Source of the DNA: Candidatus Latescibacterota bacterium
GTDB taxonomy: Bacteria > Latescibacterota > UBA2968
Assembly: GCA_022824945.1 (NCBI GenBank)
Contig: JAJDYX010000032.1
Coordinates: forward strand, 27,295-91,294
Reading direction: 5' to 3'
Length of the DNA stretch: 64,000 bases
Below the pieces are notes generated by a model. It was not told the origin of the DNA and made no database searches. It saw only the letters and a program-made list of their open reading frames with translations. Each line of letters opens with the position of its first letter. The first letter of the stretch is position 1. Made by a program: the position numbers and the translations under genes. Positions 10,536 to 19,492 of the stretch are shown here, piece by piece.

Positions 10536-11425
10536 CACATCAATTTTTTGCGTTTTGCGAGGTAGTTGAAGAGGGCGGTGTCAAAGGGTTCTGAGGTTTC
10601 GAGAAGGATGTAGTCGATCATGGCTTCGCGGCATTCGCGACGGAAGCGATTGATGAGGGTTTCCATGTGGTCGCGGTACTCAGGTGCGAGATGCCAGGGT
10701 TCTGTGGCGATTTGCGTGCCGGATTCGAGATCGACAAAGCGCATTTCGCGGTTGAAGTCGAGGTCGCGTTCTCGGGGATCCAGGATGTGGAAGACGATGA
10801 CTTCGTGGTTGCGATGGCGAAAGTGTTTGAGGCCGTTGAGCAGGCGATCTGGATCGTCGAAGAGGTCGGAGATGACGATGACGAGGCCGCGGCGCACAAT
10901 GCGTTCTGCCAGTTCGTGAAAGGTGGCGGCCAGGTCGGTATCGGTGCCTTCGGGGCTGGTGTTTTGGAGCATGGTCAGCAGGGTGTGCAGATGACTGGTG
11001 ACAGAGCGGGGCGGCAGATATGTGCGTATGTGGTCGTCAAAGGCGATTAATCCGACGGCGTCGCGCTGGCGCAACATGAGGTGGGATAGGGCGGCTGCGG
11101 TATAAGATGCGTATTGGAATTTGGAGATGGAATCCGAGCTGTATGCCATTGAGGCACTGGCGTCTATGAGGAGATGGGCTTTGAGGTTGGTTTCTTCTTC
11201 GTATTGTTTGACGTAGAGGCGGTCGGTTTTGCCAAATACTTTCCAGTCCAGGTCGCGCAGTGAGTCTCCCGGCATGTATTGACGGTATTCGGAAAATTCG
11301 ACGGAGAATCCGTGATAGGGGCTTTGATGCAAGCCGGTGATAAATCCTTCGACGACCATGCGGGCGATCAGGTCCAGGCGCGCGAGCCGGGAGACGACTT
11401 CGGGTTTGAGATATTCCTGGTTCAT
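10535..11425 (-). CDS. DUF58 domain-containing protein
   Basis: The 296-residue protein matches the DUF58 family: an N-terminal part with GFSVEFSEYRQYMPGDS and DWKVFGKTDRLYVKQYEEE, followed by a von Willebrand A-like fold with a degenerate metal site (LLIDASASM, i.e. DxSxS). Such proteins usually act with MoxR ATPases and vWA membrane proteins as chaperone-like modules, but no MoxR gene is adjacent here. Its ATG at 11425 lies two bases after the stop of chrA, so it is probably translated from the same message. An upstream extension to 11644 would lie inside chrA and is rejected. Confidence 0.85.
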   Translation of the reverse strand: MNQEYLKPEVVSRLARLDLIARMVVEGFITGLHQSPYHGFSVEFSEYRQYMPGDSLRDLDWKVFGKTDRLYVKQYEEETNLKAHLLIDASASMAYSSDSISKFQYASYTAAALSHLMLRQRDAVGLIAFDDHIRTYLPPRSVTSHLHTLLTMLQNTSPEGTDTDLAATFHELAERIVRRGLVIVISDLFDDPDRLLNGLKHFRHRNHEVIVFHILDPRERDLDFNREMRFVDLESGTQIATEPWHLAPEYRDHMETLINRFRRECREAMIDYILLETSEPFDTALFNYLAKRKKLM

Positions 11426-11427
11426 CC

Positions 11428-12591
11428 CTATAAGCCCGCAGCGAGGAGGATCCAACCCACAACGGCTCCACCGACGACCAGCCATACTGCGCCGACATTG
11501 CGCCACAATATCAGTATGGATGCGATACCTGCGATTGCCATTTTGGGTATTGAATCCAGGGTCAGATAGCCCAGTTCTATTGTTACAGCGGCCATCAATC
11601 CCACGGCACAGACGTTTACAGCGTCGAGAAAGGATGCCACCCATTCAGATTCGCGCAGCCTGGGCAAGAGGGGGTTCAGGGCAGCGACAAATATAAAGGA
11701 GGGCAAGAAGATCGCGCCAGCAGCGACGAGTGCGCCGGATAATTTGCCGCCGGTGACGAGATAACCGATGAAGGCTGCGGTCGATAATACGGGTCCGGGC
11801 GTGAACTGGCCGATGGCAATGGCTTCCAGCAATTGTTCCTGCGTTAGCCAGGCGTATCCGAGTACGAGTTCTTCTTCGAGAAATGCAATGAGTAAGTATC
11901 CGCTGCCGTAGAGGATTGCGCCAATTTTTAGAAAGAACAGTCCCAGTGCCCACAGGGTTGGTCCTGAGGCTACTGCGCCTTGACTTGCCAGTATTGTAAA
12001 TCCTGTGCCTGCTATAGGCGCAATTACAGCCATGTGTTCGCGGTCTCTGGATCGGGTCATTCTAAGCCAGAACATTCCGATGATTCCCCCGCCGATCAGT
12101 GCAAGTACGCCGCTAAATTGCGTGAGGGCTACCAGCATCACAGCCAGGCCGAGGAAGCTCAGTCGCCAGCCTTTTACGGCTTTTTGACCCAGTCGCCACA
12201 GCGCGCCCAGGATGACGGCGAGTACCGCTGGTTTGATGCCATAGAGCAGGTCGGCAACCTCTGGGATGGCGCCATAAGTCATGTAGGCCCAGGCGAGGAT
12301 TGTTGTCAATGTAACGGCAGGGAAGATAAAGCATCCACCAGCCAGCAATAGGCCGATCCAGCCGCCGCGCAAGAATCCCAGGTGTATTGCCATTTCAGTC
12401 GAGTTTGGGCCGGGGATGATGCTCGTTACACCGACGAGGTCTAAGAATCGCTCGCGCGATAACCACGCGCGCTTTTCAACGACTTCGTCTTCCATCAGGG
12501 CGATGTGCGCCGCGGGTCCACCAAAACCTATGACGCCGAGTTTGAAGAATAATGCCGCTATTTCGCGGAGTCGTCCGATTTTTTTTTCCAT
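11428..12591 (-). CDS. chrA: Chromate transporter family protein (ChrA)
   Basis: This 387-residue membrane protein has two homologous CHR halves, each opening with the family signature: FFKLGVIGFGGPAAHIA with GVTSIIPGPNSTEMAIHLG in the first, and FLKIGAILYGSGYLLIAFLE with AIGQFTPGPVLSTAAFIGY in the second. The family is named for proton-coupled chromate efflux; many environmental members have unproven substrates. AGAGGT lies before the ATG, inside the end of the aminotransferase gene four bases away. It sits in a sugar/sulfate gene run, so an oxyanion such as sulfate is as plausible a substrate as chromate. Confidence 0.88.
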   Translation of the reverse strand: MEKKIGRLREIAALFFKLGVIGFGGPAAHIALMEDEVVEKRAWLSRERFLDLVGVTSIIPGPNSTEMAIHLGFLRGGWIGLLLAGGCFIFPAVTLTTILAWAYMTYGAIPEVADLLYGIKPAVLAVILGALWRLGQKAVKGWRLSFLGLAVMLVALTQFSGVLALIGGGIIGMFWLRMTRSRDREHMAVIAPIAGTGFTILASQGAVASGPTLWALGLFFLKIGAILYGSGYLLIAFLEEELVLGYAWLTQEQLLEAIAIGQFTPGPVLSTAAFIGYLVTGGKLSGALVAAGAIFLPSFIFVAALNPLLPRLRESEWVASFLDAVNVCAVGLMAAVTIELGYLTLDSIPKMAIAGIASILILWRNVGAVWLVVGGAVVGWILLAAGL

Positions 12592-12595
12592 GTAT

Positions 12596-13963
12596 TTACC
12601 TCTGTATATTGTCAACAACTTCAGCGAGTACTTGTAAGCCGTCTTCGAGCGCGTTTTGTTCTATGGTTAAGGGCGGAGAGATTTTTACGGTTTGTCCCCA
12701 CGCGCCCACAGGGGCAAAGAATAGCAATCCTTTGTGAAAACAACGCAGTACAATTTCGTGCGCCAGGTCCGGGTTGGGTTCTTTTTGGTTCGCTTTTACC
12801 ATTTGTACGCCGCCTACGAGTCCCTTGCATGTTACGTGTCCGACTACATCGGGATGTGCGGCTTGAATTTTTTTGATTCCGTTCATCAATACGGGTTCGA
12901 GTCGCGCTGCATTGCCGGTTAAGTCATCATTTACGATTTTTTTTAAGCTGGCGAGTGCCGCTGCACAACAGACGGGGTTGCCCGTGTGGGTGCTTGTCAT
13001 TGATCCGGGGGGATATAAGTCCATGACTTCGGTTCTGCCGATTACGCCCGATAGAGGAAGTGAACTGCTTACGCCTTTGCCAAAGCAGATGAGGTCGGGG
13101 ATTACGCCGTAGTGCTCAAATCCCCACATTTTACCTGTGCGACCAAATCCCGCCTGTACTTCATCAAAAATTAACAGGGCGCCGTGTGCTTTGCACCATT
13201 CAGATAGTGCCTGTACGTACGCTACGGGCGCGAAATCAGGTCCCACGCCCTGATATGTTTCGAGCATGACACCGCATACGTCGTCTGCTTTTAGTCCTTT
13301 GTCTTTGAGTGTAGAGCAGAAAAAGTCGAAATCCACGTTTTCCGTCCAATATCCGTCGGGAAAGGGTACCTGTACGATGGCGGGGTCTTCGTTTCCGATC
13401 CAGTCTTTTTGTCCGGGCATGCCGCCGACTTGCTGTGCGCCCATTGTGCGTCCGTGAAATCCGCGTTCAAATCCCACAAAGCCTATTTTCTTTTTTCCTC
13501 CGGTTGTAATGCCGTATGTTCGCGCCAATTTCAGGGCGTTTTCTGTGCTTTCAGATCCGGTCGTCAGCAGAAATGCTTTGTCCAACCCTCCTGGTGCCAG
13601 GTCCGCCAGAAATTCGACGAGTTGCGCCCGCTCTTCGCTGGGGAATACGTAGTTGTGCAATAGCCCGGTGCCTACCTGATCCACGATTGCACGCCGCACT
13701 TCGGGCATGCCGTGTCCGGCATTGGTGACGAGTACGCCGGAACTCCAGTCGAGCCACATGTTGCCGTATTTGTCATAGACCTGACAATCTTCTGCGCGAT
13801 CCCATACAATGGGCGGTTGTCCGCGCATGGAGATGGGTTCTACCCGGTGCAGGGTTTCCAAAGTTGCTACCGAGTCTGGATGGGGTACAGGCGTTATAAT
13901 GCGGCGATATTTTGTATCGATTTTGGGTACGTTAACAGGGGTGATGTCGAATTCTTTTCCCAT
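12596..13963 (-). CDS. Class III pyridoxal-phosphate aminotransferase (4-aminobutyrate aminotransferase-like)
   Basis: The 455-residue product has the fold-type I class III features: TTGSESTENALKLAR for phosphate binding, LLIFDEVQAGFGRTG with the PLP-contacting Asp, and the Schiff-base Lys in CFGKGVSSSLPLSG. The closest functional groups are GabT-like enzymes acting on omega-amino groups. The substrate is not evident. The ribosome binding site is weak, and 82 bases separate it from the oxidoreductase upstream, including a TTCACAC tandem. It is one of three class III aminotransferases in the window. Confidence 0.85.
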   Translation of the reverse strand: MGKEFDITPVNVPKIDTKYRRIITPVPHPDSVATLETLHRVEPISMRGQPPIVWDRAEDCQVYDKYGNMWLDWSSGVLVTNAGHGMPEVRRAIVDQVGTGLLHNYVFPSEERAQLVEFLADLAPGGLDKAFLLTTGSESTENALKLARTYGITTGGKKKIGFVGFERGFHGRTMGAQQVGGMPGQKDWIGNEDPAIVQVPFPDGYWTENVDFDFFCSTLKDKGLKADDVCGVMLETYQGVGPDFAPVAYVQALSEWCKAHGALLIFDEVQAGFGRTGKMWGFEHYGVIPDLICFGKGVSSSLPLSGVIGRTEVMDLYPPGSMTSTHTGNPVCCAAALASLKKIVNDDLTGNAARLEPVLMNGIKKIQAAHPDVVGHVTCKGLVGGVQMVKANQKEPNPDLAHEIVLRCFHKGLLFFAPVGAWGQTVKISPPLTIEQNALEDGLQVLAEVVDNIQR

Positions 13964-14012
13964 TGGATCAGGATTTCCCGGATTAAAGGATGTTCAGGAT
14001 ACCGCCCTTCCT

Positions 14013-14052
14013 CCACTTCACACTTCACACTTCACACTTCCTACTTCACACT
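14013..14052. repeat. TTCACAC simple tandem repeat
   Basis: About five near-perfect 7-base units of the TTCACAC/ACTTCAC type span the end of the oxidoreductase gene and its downstream gap. The complementary motif GAAGTGAGAAGTGAGAAGTG occurs at 39778-39800 next to another gene end. Both look like a mobile or slippage-generated spacer repeat. Confidence 0.6.
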
Positions 14053-15329
14053 GGCCTATCGTATATTTTTTCAAATACTGCGTCGGGTCCGTCAGATGCG
14101 CGGTTGGGATCGACGATGGTGATGCCGTCTGCACCGAATTGCGCTGTGACTGTGGCGCCTTTGCCTTCGCGCATGTATTCAAAGTTGCGGTCGCGGACGA
14201 TGCGCGCGGCATCTACGATTGCCGTTGTGATCCGCCCGTCTTCAGCCGTGGGATAGATTTCTTTTACGTCTGATAGAGTTTCGCCCAAAAATTCAATGCG
14301 ACATATTGCGACCAGTGCTACGATGATGCTGTCTGTGCCATATCCGACATAGACTTCTGTGCCGTCGGGGCGTTTGACGTTGCGCGTGAAGTGGTTGTTT
14401 GAACTCTGGCTGCCGCCGTCCGCGTACCAGAATCGAAATCCGCGATATTGCTGGTCGGATTCCACTTTGCCGTCGGTGCCGACGATTTCGTGTCCTTGGT
14501 TGACGGGACCTTCAAAGTCATCGGGTGTGATCCAGTTGTTGTGGAAGTAAATGCTCATGCCATTGTCGAAATCTACGCGGACCTGGACGGCGTCATAAGC
14601 GTCAATACCATCGCGTATGAGGCGTTTTTTTTGCCCTACGGCTGTGAGGGATACGGGCTTGCTGCGGTAGTAGTTGTAAAATAGATCGACCCAATGGGGT
14701 CCCACATAGGAAAAGGGGTCGCTTTCTTCTGCCCATTTAAATGTGCTGGTAGATACTTCGAGGGGTTCTTCCAACATGGCGAGTCCATAGATTGGATCGC
14801 CGATGCGGTTGGCGATGTCGTGCTCAATGCGCATGTGATCCGGGTCGTAGCGTTTGTGCATATCGACCGCACATACCAGTCCTTTTTCATTGGCGATTTC
14901 GATCATTTCATCGGCTTCATTTATCGACAAACACATCGGTTTTTCGGTGATGACATGGGTGCCGTTGTTCAATGCTGCGAGGACTACGGGTGTGTGCAGG
15001 TTGTCGGGTGTGGCAACGGCCATGACGTCGAGGTCTGGAAAGTCGCGCAAGACATCTTCCCAGGGTGTTTCGCCCCAGTAGGGTGCGGGCGCGTGTCCGG
15101 TCCATTGCTCAAAATTGGCTTTTGCGCGTTGGGCGGATGCTTCGCTGCGCGTGGCTACTGCGATCAGATCAAATTCGATGTCTGCAAGGTCGCGCGCCCA
15201 GGCGTCGAGTCCGACTCGTCCCATCAGGCCACTGATGCCGTTGCGTTGCAGATCCGCAAACGCCCGGGCGTGGACATCGCCGCCAAACATCCCGGCGCCA
15301 ATCAATGCTATTGTTACTTTTTTTGCCAT
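14046..15329 (-). CDS. Gfo/Idh/MocA family oxidoreductase
   Basis: The 427-residue protein has an N-terminal Rossmann fold (IALIGAGMFGG) and the family's catalytic-lysine motif (HVITEKPMCLS), followed by the mixed alpha/beta substrate domain. These NAD(P)-dependent enzymes oxidise or epimerise sugars and inositols. GGAG lies before the ATG. It is embedded between two TIM-barrel isomerase genes and an aminotransferase, the usual setting for breakdown of an unusual or amino sugar. The last few codons run into the TTCACAC repeat. Confidence 0.88.
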   Translation of the reverse strand: MAKKVTIALIGAGMFGGDVHARAFADLQRNGISGLMGRVGLDAWARDLADIEFDLIAVATRSEASAQRAKANFEQWTGHAPAPYWGETPWEDVLRDFPDLDVMAVATPDNLHTPVVLAALNNGTHVITEKPMCLSINEADEMIEIANEKGLVCAVDMHKRYDPDHMRIEHDIANRIGDPIYGLAMLEEPLEVSTSTFKWAEESDPFSYVGPHWVDLFYNYYRSKPVSLTAVGQKKRLIRDGIDAYDAVQVRVDFDNGMSIYFHNNWITPDDFEGPVNQGHEIVGTDGKVESDQQYRGFRFWYADGGSQSSNNHFTRNVKRPDGTEVYVGYGTDSIIVALVAICRIEFLGETLSDVKEIYPTAEDGRITTAIVDAARIVRDRNFEYMREGKGATVTAQFGADGITIVDPNRASDGPDAVFEKIYDRPV

Positions 15330-15341
15330 TAAATACTCCGT

Positions 15342-16127
15342 TCAAGGTTGGGATTTACTACGTAAGAACGATAGGTCGGCTTGTGCTGCTGTCCAGAGGT
15401 CGTCCATGTTTTCGCCTGGTTCGCGCGTTCCTTTGGAAAATTCGACGGTGATGGAGCCGGTGAATTTGTATTCGGCCATGAGGTCCAGTGCTGTCTGGGT
15501 GCGTTCGGGGTGGTCGTGAAGCAACTGGACATTGGTGTTTTCATCGCGCAATTGGGTATGTGCGTGCGTGACTTTGGGACCAAAGAGGTCAAACCATCGC
15601 TTTAAGATGTCCATCTCGGGGATGAAGCAGTGTACGATGATTTCCCAGCCTTCGAGGCTCAGGTCGTCGAAGAATGCCCTGGCGTCATCGGGGTCTTCGA
15701 CAATTGTGCCCGGGTGGCATTCGCAGAGCAGTGTACAGGTTTTCGGGACTTGTTCGCGCCAGGCGCGCAGGTTGTTCAAATAGGTTTCGCGCAGGGCAGG
15801 GTCTTTGCCCACGTTGAATTTTACACCGACTGAGCCGAATAGGCCGATCATTTCCGCTGCGTTTTGGCGTGCATCGGCATCGTTATCGTCAAAGTCGCAA
15901 TACGTGTTGTAGATCGTTGCGGGAAAATTAGAGGATAGCAATTTTTCGCGTTCGGCGTCTGAACACAATGTGGCGTGATATTCCCACAGTTCCATGCCAT
16001 CAAATCCGGCTTCCCGAAATCGGTCAGTCCAGTCGCTTACCTCGTAAGACGGTGTTTTGGGATCGCCCCAGCGGTTGAGGTCCAGGAGTATGGAGCCGAT
16101 CAAGATTTGTCCTTTGAGATTTGACAT
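15342..16127 (-). CDS. Sugar phosphate isomerase/epimerase (xylose isomerase-like TIM barrel)
   Basis: The 261-residue protein fits the AP-endonuclease-2/xylose-isomerase-like TIM-barrel family, with acidic metal-binding positions in strands such as DGMELWEYH, LLCECHPGT and ITVEFSKGT. These enzymes isomerise or epimerise keto-sugars and inositol derivatives with a divalent metal. It lies 12 bases upstream of the oxidoreductase gene and 14 bases downstream of a second TIM-barrel gene, with GGAGATAT before the ATG, so the three form one operon. Confidence 0.83.
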   Translation of the reverse strand: MSNLKGQILIGSILLDLNRWGDPKTPSYEVSDWTDRFREAGFDGMELWEYHATLCSDAEREKLLSSNFPATIYNTYCDFDDNDADARQNAAEMIGLFGSVGVKFNVGKDPALRETYLNNLRAWREQVPKTCTLLCECHPGTIVEDPDDARAFFDDLSLEGWEIIVHCFIPEMDILKRWFDLFGPKVTHAHTQLRDENTNVQLLHDHPERTQTALDLMAEYKFTGSITVEFSKGTREPGENMDDLWTAAQADLSFLRSKSQP

Positions 16128-16141
16128 GTCTATATCTCCAT

Positions 16142-17008
16142 TTACTTATTCCAATTTCTCATCAGCTTGCGCCAGACTTTTATGATTTCGTTCTTTTCCC
16201 GGATGGCATCCTGCCAGATGTCGGGGAAACAGGCAAGCGCGTATCCAGAACCCTGGGGACCCAATTCGGGTACGATATGGAGTGTTTTGCCCGGTTTCGC
16301 GCCCTGTATCCACGCTTCGAGGGCGGGTTCGAGGTAATTCGTCAGCCAGATTTTGAAATCTCGGTCCAATCGCCCTTTGTCATTTGTCACGGGGGTTTGA
16401 CAATGGCTGCCTGTGAAAGGACGGAAGTGGATGAGTTCGTGCATTTGCAAGAGGTCGGTGCGCTCCGATAGCCGCTCCCAGTATTCGTGGGGGCGGAGTT
16501 GTTTGATGATTGCCGGGTGCGAGTGGTCGAAGTTCATTCGCAGTTTCTTTTTATATTTCTTTTTGTATGCATCGGCCAGTGCAAAGGCTTTTTCTGGCGT
16601 TTCTGTACATGTGTCGCGATGGATCTCGATTGCGGGTTTGACTTTGTGCTTTTTTCCGGCTTTTACGACTGCTCGCGCGACTTTTACCGCGTCTTTTGTG
16701 CGCGTGTCGTGGTCACACAATTGCACGTTGATGTGTATCACGCCTATGTCGGCAAATGCTTTCATTTTTTTGTCGGCTTCTTTTTTGCTGCCCACATCTA
16801 CGCCGCCGACCATTTCCAATCCCTGTTTTTGCAATTCTGCGGCTAACTCGGGGTCAGCCCCGGATGACATGCCGTGAAATCCCGCTTCTTTTACTTTTCG
16901 CACTTTGGTCCGAATTGTCCAGGGGTTTCTTGCCGTTGGGTAATCTCTCAATGACCAGTCTGCTGCCATGATTTTTATTTTTGGTTTTTGAACTGGTTTT
17001 TTTGCCAT
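16142..17008 (-). CDS. Sugar phosphate isomerase/epimerase, second TIM barrel
   Basis: The 288-residue protein belongs to the same broad xylose-isomerase-like group as its neighbour but is clearly diverged. Candidate metal ligands lie in AIEIHRDTCTETP, RMNFDHSHPA, MHELIHFRPF and IVPELGPQGSGY. The N-terminus is rich in Lys and Pro (MAKKPVQKPK). GGAGGTG ahead of the ATG at 17008 selects this start over an in-frame extension to 17086 that overlaps the sulfatase gene. It presumably acts on a sugar released by the sulfatase encoded just upstream. Confidence 0.8.
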   Translation of the reverse strand: MAKKPVQKPKIKIMAADWSLRDYPTARNPWTIRTKVRKVKEAGFHGMSSGADPELAAELQKQGLEMVGGVDVGSKKEADKKMKAFADIGVIHINVQLCDHDTRTKDAVKVARAVVKAGKKHKVKPAIEIHRDTCTETPEKAFALADAYKKKYKKKLRMNFDHSHPAIIKQLRPHEYWERLSERTDLLQMHELIHFRPFTGSHCQTPVTNDKGRLDRDFKIWLTNYLEPALEAWIQGAKPGKTLHIVPELGPQGSGYALACFPDIWQDAIREKNEIIKVWRKLMRNWNK

Positions 17009-17030
17009 GTAACACCTCCGCATAGTGTTG

Positions 17031-18488
17031 TTACATCGGTCCAATGCGTTCTGGACCTCTGTCCATTGCGAGCATTGATGCATCAAAGCTGCGTTGCATT
17101 AAGTCGAGTTTTATATTTGCATGATCGGGACTGTCCCACAGATTGTCAAATTCGTCTGGATCCTCCTGTAAGTCGTAGAGTTCGCCCAGGCTGTGTCCGT
17201 GATAGACCACGAGTTTGTACCGCCTGTTGCGATACATCGTGGCAAATGTTCCGTCGGCTTGATCGAGTGCATCGTAATATTCACAGCGCACAAAATCGCG
17301 GTGTTCGTCGGGGGGTTGATTCCCGCTGAGCATGGGCAATAGAGAATACGGTTGCATTCGCTCGGGGACTTCTATGCCAGCCAGTTCCAATAAGAGGGGG
17401 GCAATGTCGCGCAATTCGACGAGTGCGTCGCTTTTTTGTTTCGATTTTACATAACCCGGCCATGAAAAAATGAGCGGTACGCGTACCAGTCCTTCGTAAA
17501 AACGGCATCCCTTTTGAATCAGTCCGTGGTCTCCGAGAGTTTCGCCGTGGTCGCTGGTGAAGATAATCAATGTGTTGTCGCGCTGTCCAGTTTCTTCCAA
17601 TGCGGCAATTATGCGCCCGAGTTGGTCGTCGATCAATTTGATCATGGCGTAATAGGCGGCGATGAGTGTTTTTGCATCGCGTTTTCCGGCTGATTCGGAT
17701 TCGTGCAATCCGCGCGTCGGCGTCCTGGGGATTACGGGGCTTCGTATATCCAGTTCATCTGGATGTCGGCCTTTGGACTGAAAGTCGATGGCTTGCAGTT
17801 TTTCTTGTTGCGCGAGGTCGCTTTCTCGAAATAGGGGACCGTTTACCTGTTCGGAGTCAAACATTTCGCGGTACGTTTTGGGTGGGTTAAACGGTGGATG
17901 CGGGTCGTAGATGTTCACAGAGGCCAACCAGGGTCCGTCGCGCTGTTCGCTCAAAAATTCGATGGTCTTTTCCGCACACCATGTGGTCTGGTGCAGTTCT
18001 GCGGGTACGCCGTCGGGACTTTTGATGAGTTCGCCCAATATCTCGCCTTTTGATCGCACCCAGTCGGCATAATCGTGTCCGGTTTCCCAATCGTCCCGGG
18101 GCGCGTGGCTGTATTGCCAGTATCGGTATCCGTCATCTGTTCTTTTTTCTATGCGTCCATGCGCGCTCGATAAGTGCAATTTGCCAATTAGCCCACAGTC
18201 GTATCCGTTGTCTGCGAGTATTTTGGTGACCAGGGGTGGCGCGTCTGGGAAATGCGAGTTGCCGTTGCCATTTACGTGTACGGCACTGGCGTATTGTCCG
18301 GTCAAAAAGCTCGTCCGACTCGGTGTGCAGATCGGACTCTGACAATAGGCATGGGTAAATGCAAATCCTTCGGCGATCAGGCGGTCGATATTGGGGGTAT
18401 CCACATGGGGATTGCCCAGTGCGCCAATGGTGTCATATCGCTGCTGGTCTGTGCAGATCCACAAGATGTTTGGTCTCGTTCCTTTCAT
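17031..18488 (-). CDS. Type I sulfatase (arylsulfatase family)
   Basis: The 485-residue protein removes sulfate esters from sugars or aromatics. The formylglycine signature is intact: ICTPSRTSFLTGQ with Cys54 as the residue to be oxidised. N-terminal metal ligands are in WICTDQQR, and the C-terminal pair in FTSDHGETLGDHG. No signal peptide is seen, so it probably acts on imported, cytoplasmic substrate. The ATG at 18488 follows AAGGAGC and overlaps the stop of the upstream hydrolase gene by four bases. No sulfatase-maturing enzyme is encoded nearby. Confidence 0.9.
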   Translation of the reverse strand: MKGTRPNILWICTDQQRYDTIGALGNPHVDTPNIDRLIAEGFAFTHAYCQSPICTPSRTSFLTGQYASAVHVNGNGNSHFPDAPPLVTKILADNGYDCGLIGKLHLSSAHGRIEKRTDDGYRYWQYSHAPRDDWETGHDYADWVRSKGEILGELIKSPDGVPAELHQTTWCAEKTIEFLSEQRDGPWLASVNIYDPHPPFNPPKTYREMFDSEQVNGPLFRESDLAQQEKLQAIDFQSKGRHPDELDIRSPVIPRTPTRGLHESESAGKRDAKTLIAAYYAMIKLIDDQLGRIIAALEETGQRDNTLIIFTSDHGETLGDHGLIQKGCRFYEGLVRVPLIFSWPGYVKSKQKSDALVELRDIAPLLLELAGIEVPERMQPYSLLPMLSGNQPPDEHRDFVRCEYYDALDQADGTFATMYRNRRYKLVVYHGHSLGELYDLQEDPDEFDNLWDSPDHANIKLDLMQRSFDASMLAMDRGPERIGPM

Positions 18489-19336
18489 GAATGCTCCTTT
18501 TTGCAATCTACTAATTTTACACCTTTTTTCATCCATTCGCGCAGGCGCGTTGTGTCATTCACGGCTCGCAATGCGATGTTTCGCGATGCCTGATGGAGGT
18601 CTAATTTGCGGATTACGATCTCGTCTGTGAATATGCCAGCTTCGGCTATGACGTTGCCATTGGGGTGGATGATTTTTGATTCGCCGTGGGAAGATCCCGC
18701 GCGGTTGATGTCCAGGGGGTCAGCGGGGGCGTTTGCCATGACGACGTAAATGTCATTTTCGGTTGCGCGGCTGATGGGCATGGCGCGATAGGCGGACAAT
18801 TTGTGCTCTGAGGTGACAGAGCTTTCACAACTGGCAAAGAAGCAGATTTTTGCACCGGCTGCGACGGGCAATCTCACGAGTTCGGGATATCGTATGTCGT
18901 GACAGATTAAAAAACAACAGGGTACGCCGCACAGGTGATAAATGGGCAGGTGTTGCGCGGGTTCACACCATTTTTCACCCGCCAGATGTATTTTGCCATA
19001 GCGTCCCTGTACTGTGCCATCGCGATCTATGACGAGCAGGCTGTTGTAGCGGTGTTCATCTTCGAGATGCGTTGAGCCGACGATTGCGGCAATGCCTTTT
19101 TCACGGCATATCTGTATAATTTGTCGTTCGGCTTTTTCAATGCGCGTTTGGTCCAGGTTTGACCAGAAGTCGGGGCAGTTGGAATAGCCGTATAAAATCC
19201 CTTCGTGAAATGCGGCTATATCCACTTTTTCACGCGCACAGGTGTTCAGACGGTCGATGACTTCACTTGTGTTTTTTTCGATGTTCTCATCGGCATGCAT
19301 TTGACATGCGGCAACGCGCAACCATTTTTGGGACAT
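18485..19336 (-). CDS. Carbon-nitrogen hydrolase (nitrilase superfamily)
   Basis: The 283-residue protein carries the complete Glu-Lys-Cys triad of the nitrilase superfamily: Glu45 (FHEGILYG), Lys115 (YGKIHLAG) and Cys145 (LICHDIRYPE). Members hydrolyse amides, carbamoyl groups or nitriles in the cytoplasm; the exact substrate cannot be assigned. GGAGG precedes the ATG at 19336. It is the first gene of the minus-strand run and overlaps the sulfatase by ATGA, which suggests the pair handles a sulfated, N-acylated compound. Confidence 0.87.
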   Translation of the reverse strand: MSQKWLRVAACQMHADENIEKNTSEVIDRLNTCAREKVDIAAFHEGILYGYSNCPDFWSNLDQTRIEKAERQIIQICREKGIAAIVGSTHLEDEHRYNSLLVIDRDGTVQGRYGKIHLAGEKWCEPAQHLPIYHLCGVPCCFLICHDIRYPELVRLPVAAGAKICFFASCESSVTSEHKLSAYRAMPISRATENDIYVVMANAPADPLDINRAGSSHGESKIIHPNGNVIAEAGIFTDEIVIRKLDLHQASRNIALRAVNDTTRLREWMKKGVKLVDCKKEHS

Positions 19337-19492
19337 GTTTTCCTCCAGATCAATAGTCAGACGCGAAATATAATGACTATTTTTTAAAAATGAAGGAATT
19401 TTTGGGCGCGGAGTAATATTTGGTTTGAAGTGTTTTGTGTGATATATTTTGGTGTTGGAATTGAAAACTGACAACAGAAAGGAGTCCATTGT

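Noticed and set aside
14013..14052. CRISPR array
   Set aside because: The units are seven bases long without spacers, so this is a simple tandem repeat. No CRISPR-like array was seen anywhere in the window.
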